DNA of 64,000 bases from Paludibacteraceae bacterium (lineage in GTDB: Bacteria; Bacteroidota; Bacteroidia; Bacteroidales; Paludibacteraceae), in NCBI GenBank assembly GCA_024401565.1, contig JAKSKU010000005.1, forward strand, positions 23,329-87,328, read 5' to 3'. The notes beneath the pieces were generated by a model. The model worked only from the letters and a program-made list of their open reading frames with translations, ran no database searches and was not told the origin of the DNA. Of this stretch, positions 43,536-52,800 are shown piece after piece. The translations under genes and the position numbers were made by a program. Position 1 is the first letter of the stretch; every line of letters begins with the position of its first letter.

Positions 43536-45083
43536 AAACGGTGCTGGTGCATTATCCATGAACGCTGGCACTGTTGAATCCACATTGACCGCATCATTAC
43601 CCGACGCATAGCCTGGATTGATGCTGGAAGCCACCTCCACATAACCTGAATCCATAGGTGCTCCACCCGCACCCTCGTAGTTGCAGAACTTTGTCTGAGC
43701 TCCCATGAATCGAAGAATAACGTCGCCCACCGAACCGTTACGGTGCTTAGCGATGATAATCTCGGCGAGTCCTGCCGCCGGAGTCGTATTGTCGGACATG
43801 AACTCCAACTTATAGTATTCCGGACGGTGAATAAACAACACCATATCGGCATCCTGCTCGATGGCTCCAGACTCACGCAAGTCTGACAGCTGTGGTCGCT
43901 TATCCTGTTTGTCTCGGCTCTCCACACTACGGTTCAACTGAGACAAGGCAATGATAGGTACCATCAACTCCTTCGCCAACTGCTTCAACGAACGAGAGAT
44001 CGTGCTGACCTCCTGCTCACGGCTACCGTAAGACATTCCGCTGGCGTTCATCAGCTGCAAGTAGTCGATGACTATAATTTTCACACCTTTATCTCGAACC
44101 AAACGACGAGCTTTAGTCGCAAACTCGAATACAGAAAGGCTCGGAGTATCATCCAAAAAGATTGGTTTTTGGCCCAAATATTCAACTCCCTGATTCAAAC
44201 GCTTCATCTCATCGATATTAAGCTGGCCTTTTTTGATTTTCTCCGATGGCAGTTCCGTCACATTGACCAGCATACGAGTGGCCAGCTGGTCGTTACCCAT
44301 CTCAAGAGAGAAGACCGCAACAGGAATATCTTTGTCGGCAATATTTCTTGCCATAGAAAGCACAAAGGCTGTTTTACCCATGGCTGGACGGGCGGCAATA
44401 ATGATAAGGTCGGATTTCTGCCAACCATTGGTCATATTGTCGAGCAACGTGAATCCGCTAGGCACACCGCCGACGCCATCTTTATTATTGGCAGCGGCTT
44501 CAATATTAGCCCTGACTATCGGCAACACATCGCTAATAGGAGTGAAATCCTTCTCTATATTATGTTGCGAAATATCATAAAGCATGGCCTCCGCCGACTG
44601 GATCAGTTTATCCACATCCTCATCCTCGCTGAATGCACGACGCTGAATTTCAGTGGAATATTTGATCAGTTCTCTTTCAAGAGCCTTTGCCGCAAGGATC
44701 TTGGAATGTTCATAGACGTTGGCTACGGAAATCACATTCTGTGTGTACTCGATAAGCACCGTCATTCCGCCGATTGTGTCGAAGAGGTCACGTTTCTTAA
44801 GCTCCTCCGAAACAGTGAAAAGGTCGATCGACTGCTGTGTACTTCCCAAGTAAGAGATAGTCTCGTAGACGAGGGCATTCTTAGGCACATAGAACGTCTC
44901 CTTCTTCAAAATCGTACAGATTTCAGAGAAGCATCCTGGATTAGTAAGAATTGCGCCGATCACTGAGTTTTCAATCTCCGGTGCCTGAGGAGGCACAACG
45001 CCACCCATATCCCTAACTTCGATAATGTCAGGTGCCACACCTTTCTTGGATTTCTTTGTTGATTTAGATTCGCCGATAGCCAT
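43533..45083 (-). CDS. dnaB: Replicative DNA helicase DnaB
   Basis: 516 residues. N-terminal DnaB domain (QAPEIENSVIGAILTNPGCF), RecA-like ATPase with Walker A AARPAMGKTAFVLSMARN near residue 230, Walker B VIVIDYLQLM near 335, and the end motif EVIIAKHRNGSVG-like EIIIAKHRNGSVGDV. Unwinds DNA at the fork as a hexamer and recruits primase. The C-terminal 40 residues are Ala/Asp-rich and poorly conserved. A -7 box TATCTTTG is on the minus strand at 45111-45118. Confidence 0.95.
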   Translation of the reverse strand: MAIGESKSTKKSKKGVAPDIIEVRDMGGVVPPQAPEIENSVIGAILTNPGCFSEICTILKKETFYVPKNALVYETISYLGSTQQSIDLFTVSEELKKRDLFDTIGGMTVLIEYTQNVISVANVYEHSKILAAKALERELIKYSTEIQRRAFSEDEDVDKLIQSAEAMLYDISQHNIEKDFTPISDVLPIVRANIEAAANNKDGVGGVPSGFTLLDNMTNGWQKSDLIIIAARPAMGKTAFVLSMARNIADKDIPVAVFSLEMGNDQLATRMLVNVTELPSEKIKKGQLNIDEMKRLNQGVEYLGQKPIFLDDTPSLSVFEFATKARRLVRDKGVKIIVIDYLQLMNASGMSYGSREQEVSTISRSLKQLAKELMVPIIALSQLNRSVESRDKQDKRPQLSDLRESGAIEQDADMVLFIHRPEYYKLEFMSDNTTPAAGLAEIIIAKHRNGSVGDVILRFMGAQTKFCNYEGAGGAPMDSGYVEVASSINPGYASGNDAVNVDSTVPAFMDNAPAPF

Positions 45084-45110
45084 TGTATAAGTCTCTTTTA
45101 ATTCCGTCTA

Positions 45111-45279
45111 CAAAGATAGACAAACTATCGGCATTTGCCACAGATTCACAGCAAATGTTGTCGACCACGTTCTCCACAAATAATAAACAATCGTCAATAT
45201 AAATATCAATACAAAGGTGCATCAAACTGACATATTTGGAATAAAGCCCTGAATAATCCGAAAAAAATTAATACATTTG
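45111..45279. promoter_or_regulatory. Divergent promoters between dnaB and the repeat-protein gene
   Basis: Minus-strand TATCTTTG at 45111-45118 serves dnaB. Plus-strand TACATTTG at 45272-45279 lies 66 bases before the ATG of the large repeat protein. No clear -33 boxes. The remaining bases show no gene. Confidence 0.5.
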
Positions 45280-45344
45280 TAATATAACGTGTATTATAAC
45301 AGAAGGATTTGCACGCTCATTAATAACTGAAAAAGGACAATAAC

Positions 45345-48300
45345 ATGATAAAAGGATTTACTCGTTTTTTTACAACACTGTTACTTGCTTGTTGCGCAAT
45401 CAGTGCATTTGCTCTTGAAAAAGATGCCGACGGTGCTTATATCATTTCAACAGGAGCCGAGCTCAAAGAATTTGGAACAATTGTTAACGGAGGTGAGGTT
45501 TCAGCCAATGCCAAACTTATAGCTGACATTGATATTTCAGATTATGCAGACTGGTCTCCTATTTATATGGTGAAAAAAGGCTTTTTGTCCACTACTCGTA
45601 CTGCATATTCCGGAACATTTGATGGACAAGAGCATTCCATAACAGGTCTTACAATAACAAAAAATTCAAACAATTACCTTGGTCTTTTCGGAATCAACGA
45701 AGGTACAATCAAGAATGTAACTATTGTCGATGCGAATATTACTGTAAGTACAGCGGCAACAACTGTAAACCAAGGTGCTATTGCAGGAGAAAACAAGGGT
45801 TCTATAATCAACTGCCATAGCATCAACTCCACAATGGATAACTTTTCCACAGGTATCGCATCCAAAGTGGGAGGAATCGCAGGTGTGAACAGCGGTACGA
45901 TCGACGGTTGTACAAACGAAGGTGGAAGATGTGTCGTAAGGAGTCTTTCCGAAGTGGTCGGTGGTGTTGCAGGTTCTAATTCAGGAACCATCAAGAATTG
46001 TGAGAACACTGCCAAAGTGGAAAACACATACAGTGCAGCTTCGGCAACTAACCACACAGGTGGTATATGTGGAGCGGCAGACAACGGAACGGTAGAAAAC
46101 TGTTTTAATGGTGGTGAGGTTACAGGTAAAAGTGGTAACGTGGGAGCTATCGCAGGCACAACTAACAGCAAGACCGAGGTTGAGGACTGTGCGTGGGATA
46201 ACACAAAAACCAATGCTCCTGGTCTAGGCAACGGTTCTGGCCAAAGCACAAATGTCAACGGATTCACAACAGAAGAGATTGAGAACGGAGCTATTGAGAA
46301 AGACTCAACTGGAACAATCGTAGTAAACCACTATGTAAATAAATATGACTATTGTTGTGTATATGGCACTCCAGAGCAAGTGATTGGCACTGAGGACATC
46401 TTCAATTTTGAAAAGCATCCAGGAAACTACACAACAATAGCAGCAGAACCGTCGACATGCACAAAAGACGGACATACAGAGGGATTGATTTGTAAAGATT
46501 GTGGAATACACATAGTTGAGCCAACAGTAGTAGCCAAAACCGGGCACACTCTTGACACACTAAAAGGATTCGCTTCTACATGTCAGATTACGGGAGTGAC
46601 AGACAGCATCTATTGTAGAGTTTGCGGCGTCGTAACACAGAATCCAAAGACATTGTCGAAATTGGAGCATGTAAACGACACTATCCCTGCATTAAATTCG
46701 ACATGTACTGTGGAAGGACATTCATTTGGAGTAAGATGCAAATTGTGTAATGACACCCTTGTCGCACCTACATCAATACCCAAAGCAGACCACTTACCAG
46801 CAATTGTTACTGGCGAAAAGCCTACTTGCTCACATACTGGAAAAACAGACAGCATATTCTGTAAGGTCTGCCACGAAGTGCTTCAAGAGCCCAAAGTCAT
46901 TCCAGCAACAGGACATGACACAGTTGTGACACTTGGAAGCAAACCAACATGTACACATCCAGGACGCACCAGCACTGTTTTCTGCAAGGTATGTAACGAC
47001 ACATTTACAGTATCAGTAGATATTCCAGCACTTGGGCACGATACAATCGTGATTGACACTATCAAACCAACATGTACTGTCAACGGTTCAGCCGACAGTA
47101 CATATTGCGGAAGATGCCACGAAGGTCTGCACGCAAGCACCGTCATCCCAGCACACGGACATGACACAATCTCAATGGGAGGCAGCAAGCCTACTTGTAC
47201 AAGAGTAGGATTCTCAACCGCTACCCTATGTTCTATCTGCAATGAGATATTCGACGCTACAGAAATAATACCAGCACTTGGCCACGACCTTGACACTATC
47301 GCAATAAGAGTTGAGGCTACTTGTTCTGCATTCGGATCAACAGAAGAGGTCAAATGTAAACGATGCAATTATCATGTGGAGCCAGAGATTATTCCGATGT
47401 TGGCACACACAGACTCAATTATCAAAGACATTCCAGCCACATGTACTACAAAGGGTTCAAAAGGAGGAATAATCTGTAAGGTTTGTAAAAAAATCACAAC
47501 AGAGCCAACAGAAGTTGCAGCACTTGGACACGACAGTGTTGAGACTATAAAGCATGTCGACGCTACATGTACAAACGTCGGACATACACATCAGATAGAA
47601 TGTGAACGATGCAAGACTGTTTTAGAGGAAAGCAAAGAGACTCCATTAGAGGAGCACACAGTTGTAGAAGATAAAGCAGTCGCACCAACTTGTTTGAAGA
47701 CTGGTTTGACAAAGGGATCACATTGTAGCGTCTGCGACCTTGTTATCACAAAGCAAGAGGTTTTGGATAAAGTCAACCATCAGTTCGACATGATTGTAGA
47801 AGACTCGGTAGCAGCCACATGTACCGTCAACGGACATACAGCTGGATACAGATGTTCAATATGCAAAATCACAACTAAGAAAGCAACTGTAATTGAAGCT
47901 ACAGGTCATAATATAGAAACAATTCCAGCAGTTGCAGCGACTTGCCATAATCCAGGAAACACAGAAGGAGCATACTGCACACGTTGCCACGACACCATCA
48001 CAAAACCAAAAACAGTGGCACAGCTAAATCATACACTTGCAACAATTCCGGCAGTTGCAGCCACTTGTCACTCCACAGGAATGAGTGAAGGTGCATACTG
48101 TACCGTCTGCCACGACACGCTTATCACACCAAAGAGAACAGACAAGCTCGACCACATCATCACAGAGATTCCGGCTGTAGAGGCCACTTGCCACTCTAAC
48201 GGTTCCGGCCACGGTCTGATGTGTTCGGTTTGCCACGACACTATTTACAAACCGACTACGACAGAGAAGCTAAAGCATGTATCCGCAATAATCCCTGCTG

Positions 48301-49238
48301 TGACAGCCACTTGCCATGATTATGGCTACACTGAAGGCTCTTATTGCAGCGTCTGCCACGATACGCTTGTCGCTCCAAAGCAAACAGACAAGCTAATCCA
48401 TAAGATAGTGCTTCTTCCAGCAGTCCCAGCCACTTGCCAAAAAGAAGGCAATAGTGAAGCAACAATCTGTTCAGTATGCCACGACACGCTTGTTGCTCCG
48501 ACATACACAGCCAAGCTAAAGCATGAAGCAGAGACATTGCCAGCAGTGGAGCCAACATGCCATTCATTCGGTTGGAGTGAGGAGATCGTTTGTAAGCTTT
48601 GCAAGGAGGTGCTCACACCACGCACAAAGGTCGAGAAACTTAGCCACAAAGCTGTGGTTGATCCAGGAACACCAGCGTCTTGCAATAAACTTGGAAAGAC
48701 AGACGGTTCACATTGTGAGCTTTGTGGAGAGGTGATAGAGATGCAGAAAATCATCAGTATGCTGCCTCACGACACTATGGTCTCGGTGCCTGCCATCGAA
48801 CCAGGATGCGTGACTCCAGGCTATACAGCAGAACTTAAATGTGGCACTTGCGACAAGATCTTAAGAGAGGTGCAAATGACAACATCATTGGGTGGACACA
48901 TCGGTGATCTAGTCGGACATATCGAGCCAACTGACTCCACACTAGGTTACACAGGCGACTCTATCTGTACGGTCTGTGGCGACACCTTGATATACGGAAA
49001 ACTCTATGGCACTGTTGGAGTACACCAGCACTCAGCCAACAACATTCAAGTGTTGAGCGCAGACGGCAACATCATCGTCGACAACGCTCCATACGAGACA
49101 ATCGAAGTCTTCTCAATGACAGGAGATAAGATTTACACTACGAAGAGCGTAAGCATCCGACATGAGATTGCAGTGAAACGTCAGCAGATTTATTTGGTAA
49201 AAATCGCAGACGCGGTATTCAAGATTCGCGTAAAGTAA
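45345..49238 (+). CDS. Giant secreted protein: GLUG head, 21 Cys/His repeats, T9SS-like tail
   Basis: 1297 residues. Signal peptide about 1-24, then a GLUG head (about 30-310; GTFDGQEHSITGLTI, GLFGINEGTIKNVTI, GGIAGVNSGTIDGCTN). From about residue 366 to 1225 there are 21 tandem repeats of about 41 residues with the pattern xTC-x4-G-x5-6-C-x2-C-x5-P-x7-H, for example PTCTHPGRTSTVFCKVC. Each has three Cys and one or more His; repeat 21 lacks the first Cys (PTDSTLGYTGDSICTVC). Repeats 13-17 are the most alike (VCHDTL). The tail (IEVFSMTGDKIYTTKSVSI, IYLVKIADAVFKIRVK) is T9SS-like. Similar Cys repeats occur in Firmicutes surface proteins. Likely a long surface stalk; metal or disulfide binding is inferred. 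Confidence 0.85.
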   Translation: MIKGFTRFFTTLLLACCAISAFALEKDADGAYIISTGAELKEFGTIVNGGEVSANAKLIADIDISDYADWSPIYMVKKGFLSTTRTAYSGTFDGQEHSITGLTITKNSNNYLGLFGINEGTIKNVTIVDANITVSTAATTVNQGAIAGENKGSIINCHSINSTMDNFSTGIASKVGGIAGVNSGTIDGCTNEGGRCVVRSLSEVVGGVAGSNSGTIKNCENTAKVENTYSAASATNHTGGICGAADNGTVENCFNGGEVTGKSGNVGAIAGTTNSKTEVEDCAWDNTKTNAPGLGNGSGQSTNVNGFTTEEIENGAIEKDSTGTIVVNHYVNKYDYCCVYGTPEQVIGTEDIFNFEKHPGNYTTIAAEPSTCTKDGHTEGLICKDCGIHIVEPTVVAKTGHTLDTLKGFASTCQITGVTDSIYCRVCGVVTQNPKTLSKLEHVNDTIPALNSTCTVEGHSFGVRCKLCNDTLVAPTSIPKADHLPAIVTGEKPTCSHTGKTDSIFCKVCHEVLQEPKVIPATGHDTVVTLGSKPTCTHPGRTSTVFCKVCNDTFTVSVDIPALGHDTIVIDTIKPTCTVNGSADSTYCGRCHEGLHASTVIPAHGHDTISMGGSKPTCTRVGFSTATLCSICNEIFDATEIIPALGHDLDTIAIRVEATCSAFGSTEEVKCKRCNYHVEPEIIPMLAHTDSIIKDIPATCTTKGSKGGIICKVCKKITTEPTEVAALGHDSVETIKHVDATCTNVGHTHQIECERCKTVLEESKETPLEEHTVVEDKAVAPTCLKTGLTKGSHCSVCDLVITKQEVLDKVNHQFDMIVEDSVAATCTVNGHTAGYRCSICKITTKKATVIEATGHNIETIPAVAATCHNPGNTEGAYCTRCHDTITKPKTVAQLNHTLATIPAVAATCHSTGMSEGAYCTVCHDTLITPKRTDKLDHIITEIPAVEATCHSNGSGHGLMCSVCHDTIYKPTTTEKLKHVSAIIPAVTATCHDYGYTEGSYCSVCHDTLVAPKQTDKLIHKIVLLPAVPATCQKEGNSEATICSVCHDTLVAPTYTAKLKHEAETLPAVEPTCHSFGWSEEIVCKLCKEVLTPRTKVEKLSHKAVVDPGTPASCNKLGKTDGSHCELCGEVIEMQKIISMLPHDTMVSVPAIEPGCVTPGYTAELKCGTCDKILREVQMTTSLGGHIGDLVGHIEPTDSTLGYTGDSICTVCGDTLIYGKLYGTVGVHQHSANNIQVLSADGNIIVDNAPYETIEVFSMTGDKIYTTKSVSIRHEIAVKRQQIYLVKIADAVFKIRVK

Positions 49239-49258
49239 CGGATTTCTGACATAAAATG

Positions 49259-49288
49259 AAAGGGGTGTATATTTGAATTCGCCCCTTT
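49259..49288 (+). terminator. Terminator of the repeat-protein gene
   Basis: AAAGGGG (49259-49265) pairs with CCCCTTT (49282-49288), loop of 16 bases, and the T-run continues to 49291. It begins 20 bases after the stop. Confidence 0.72.
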
Positions 49289-49384
49289 TTTACTTTGATG
49301 AAATCGGAAAAAGAATGGGGAAAAACATATACATTTGCAATATACGAAAAACAAAATTCAACAATAAATTTAGACAATATAAAA

Positions 49385-49636
49385 ATGAGTAATAAAGATT
49401 TATTCAACTACTGCTGTTTTATATTAGCGGCTATTCCTTTATTGGGAGTGCTTTTCGTTTTATTCGGATTTGAAGACCTCTTAAAATTTTGCTTAGCCCC
49501 ATTATCTTACGGAAGTCATTGTTCTGGAGATGGAGGTCTTGGCGTTATCTTTGAATTGATGATAACTATTCCTTTGGAAATAATACTTTGCATTTATAGC
49601 TTGGTTGTCATTATCAAAAAACACAGACATAAATAA
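49385..49636 (+). CDS. Small membrane protein of unknown function
   Basis: 83 residues from the chosen ATG. A longer frame opens at 49295, but a good -7 box TACATTTG (49330-49337) lies inside that extension, so the transcript would start after it. Two membrane segments (about 9-28 and 52-75) flank a Cys/Gly loop (YGSHCSGDGGLG); the end is KKHRHK. No family recognised. It stands between a terminator and the MITE-like element. Confidence 0.5.
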   Translation: MSNKDLFNYCCFILAAIPLLGVLFVLFGFEDLLKFCLAPLSYGSHCSGDGGLGVIFELMITIPLEIILCIYSLVVIIKKHRHK

Positions 49637-49833
49637 AAAGAGGGTGTATCAAAACTCAATTTATAAAAAATCAAACTATCAAAATGTAAGTTGATTTTTA
49701 ATTTCGCCAAAAATATAGCCGTTTCAGAGACTTAACTGTAATTTTTAAGTTCTGAAACGGCTTTATTCATATAAAAAGTGACAAAATGTAAGCTCGAAAA
49801 ACTTGGGTTAACATTTTGATACACCCTCTTTTT
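49635..49833. mobile_element. MITE-like element with 20-base terminal inverted repeats
   Basis: Left end AAAAAGAGGGTGTATCAAAA (49635-49654) is the exact reverse complement of the right end (49814-49833). Inside, GCCGTTTCAGA (49718-49728) pairs with TCTGAAACGGC (49751-49761), extended by ACTTAA/TTAAGT, and AAAATGTAAG occurs twice (49681, 49783). About 199 bases, no ORF. GAGGGTGTATCAAAA-type ends are like those of Bacteroidota insertion sequences, so this is probably a non-autonomous relative. The left end overlaps the last bases of the small membrane-protein gene. Confidence 0.82.
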
Positions 49834-49856
49834 TTGTCAGCAAGTCTAGCGTAGAA

Positions 49857-52800
49857 TTATTTGTTTTCCGGCTGTCCGCAAATCAGTTTTCCGTTGCGCT
49901 CCACCAGTCTGCCATCTTTCTTCAATCCTTGAAGCACTTCTTGGAATGCCGAATCTACATTTGGACCTCTACGCACAAATCCCATTTTTTTGGCAGCGAT
50001 CAAAGTCAAGCCATCCTCTTCTATGGAGACGTTTTGCTCTACGACCTCAAGAAGAACGACCGCCAACTCAACTGATGGAATATCCTCAATTGATCGTTTA
50101 TTGGCCGAATCAGAATTGTTAGGTCGGTAGGCATCCCAATTATCAAGTAAAGACTTGTCTGTACATACAACAATATTGTCTCTATCTTTTTCCTGATATA
50201 ATTGCGATCTCTCTAACGCCTGACTCACTTCCGTCCTTAGATTAGACGACACTTTCTGCATATACGACAACGTGGCGATTCTCTTGCAAAGAAGTGAGAA
50301 CATTATCGGTTGCTCTTGCTTGACGACCTCATCCAGAGCATCAATAGCCACACTCTGTTTTGATGATACTATATAGTTGTCAATATCCGGATACTCTGCT
50401 GCTTTCGACTTAGGGTTAGGCAGAATCACAGAAGCTGGCACACGGAAATCCTCTGCTATCACCACGTCTTCGGAAGATCCAATCATAATTGGAGTATCCT
50501 CAATTCCTCTTTCGTTTTGAAGATCTGTCAGCAACGAGACCAAACGGGAGATGACTTCAACTGGTTCGTTAAACCAACTAACGCTCCATACTCTCACGAC
50601 GTTCCACTTCAGATGCTTAAGTATCTCCGGCTGTACGATTTCCCTGTCACGCGTAGTTTGCGTATTTCGATATACGTCACCGTCAAGCAGTATTCCAAGC
50701 AGATAATTCGACTTGTTTCTTGGATCCTTGACTGCCACATCAATCTTGAAGTCGGAAAGCCCCACCCCAGTCTCCACTTCAAAACCTTTATTCGCTAGCG
50801 CTTGAGCAATATGGAATGCGATTGGAGAGACGCGTGAATAATGATTCTTTCGGGATGCATACAAGACTCCTTTCTCCGCATACTCCAGAAAATGTTTCAA
50901 TCCTTCTACACCTTTTGACTTTGTATTGTTAAGGTTGATCTGGCTACCCGTAAGTGTAGAATAGACCATCATCTCCTTTCTTGCACGGCTGACCGCCACA
51001 TTAAGTCGACGTTCTCCTCCTTCTTTGTTCAACGGGCCAAAGTTCATGCTGATCTTTCCTTTGGCGTCTGGGCCATATCCAATAGAGAATAGGATTATAT
51101 CACGCTCGTCTCCCTGTACATTTTCAAGATTCTTGACAAAAATCGGTTCGTACATCGACTCCGCAATCTCTTTCAAATCGTATTTATTGATTTGCACCTT
51201 CAATATATCCTCAATGAGCGACTGTTGCGCCGTGCTGAACGAAATAATTCCTATACTATCTTTTCTCAGTTCTTCATTCCGCAACCTTCTAATCACTTCA
51301 TTTACAATAGCCTCAGCCTCAGCCTTGTTGAATCTGGTTCCGCCTTTCTCATAAATGCCGTCAACCTTTACGAATTTCACTTTCTTATTCTGGTCGTCAG
51401 TAGACGGGAATGTTATCAGATTACCATCATAATACTCATTATTGCTGAATGCGATCAGGCTCTCGTGCTGTGAACGATAATGCCAGTTCAATTGTAGCGA
51501 CGGGATACCCAATTCCTGACAATCTTTCAAAATGCTTTCCGAATCCTCTATACTTTCATATTCCTCCGAACTATTCACACTGAAATAGGATGTCGGCGGC
51601 ATCTGCCTAGGGTCGCCCACTACAATAAGTGATTTTCCTCTGGCTATAGCTCCAATAGCTTCACACGTTGGCATCTGTGAAGCCTCATCAAAAATAACCA
51701 AATCGAATTTTTCCTGATTCAAATCAATGTATTGGGCCACCGACATCGGACTCATGAGCAGACACGGACAAATCCTTGGGAACAAGTTTGGAATAGACTC
51801 CAGCAATTGTCTGACAGTCATTCCTCTAGCCCCACTTCTTATGTTTTTCACAAGCAAACCTACCTCTCCAATTGCGACGAGGCCATTTATATGTTTACCC
51901 AAATCATAAAACGCCTCATAATACACCTGTGGTATTTTAGATGAAAGACGCTCATACAAAAGCATCTTTGATAGCTCCTGGTATTGACTAGTCAGCTCTT
52001 TATACATCTCCACCTGCTGGTCAAACAAAACGCCTTCAAACGCCGCCAAACTCTGATCGTCGTCCATCTTCCGTTCCGCCAACATCTTGAACAATCCTTT
52101 CATGAATGAATCTGCCAAACTTTTTGGATCAACAATCTCGGTTTCAATCGTTTCAATGACGGCACCCAGGCCTAGACCAATGAATCTGCCTCGAAGATCA
52201 TACCATTCCTGCCATTGCCTTAACTTTGACACATTATCATTCCATCTAGAGAAAAGAGTATGGACTGACGTAGAGAAATCATCTTCAGGCAAGGAACACT
52301 CTGCAAATTCAGAGATTTCAGACTCAAGTTTTTCCCATTTTTTATATGTAGACGCCGCTGCTTTCAGATTATCCTGAGTCTCTTCACCAATAGCGTCCTT
52401 CAACAAAGAGCAGATCTCTCGCATCGGAATATTGGCCTTTTTTGAGAGTGCGTCAATACAATCCTTTAGATCAGGAAGTTCACCCAAGAAAGAAGACAAT
52501 TCTTCAGTATTGAGTTCTTTGCCAGTATATTCTTTAATGATATACTCTTTGCCAGAACAATGCTTCAAAAGTTTTTGGAAACTTAGAATCTTGTTCAGTA
52601 TCGTCTCTACATTACCTTTACTGATGTTTTTATTAAAACAGCTAAGCTTTTTCACAAAGTTGTTTGACGCGAAGTACCTAGGCAAAAACCATTTGCTTTT
52701 TATCTCCGACCACTCTTTCAGCAAAGACATCACGTCTTGTTCCAGAATCTCAAATCTGTTTTCAGGCACAAGCTCATTATAGAGACTGTCTTTCTCTTTC

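Noticed and set aside
45150-45200. Replication origin with DnaA boxes near dnaB
   Set aside because: Only one weak TTCTCCACA match was seen, with no cluster and no dnaA or other origin genes.
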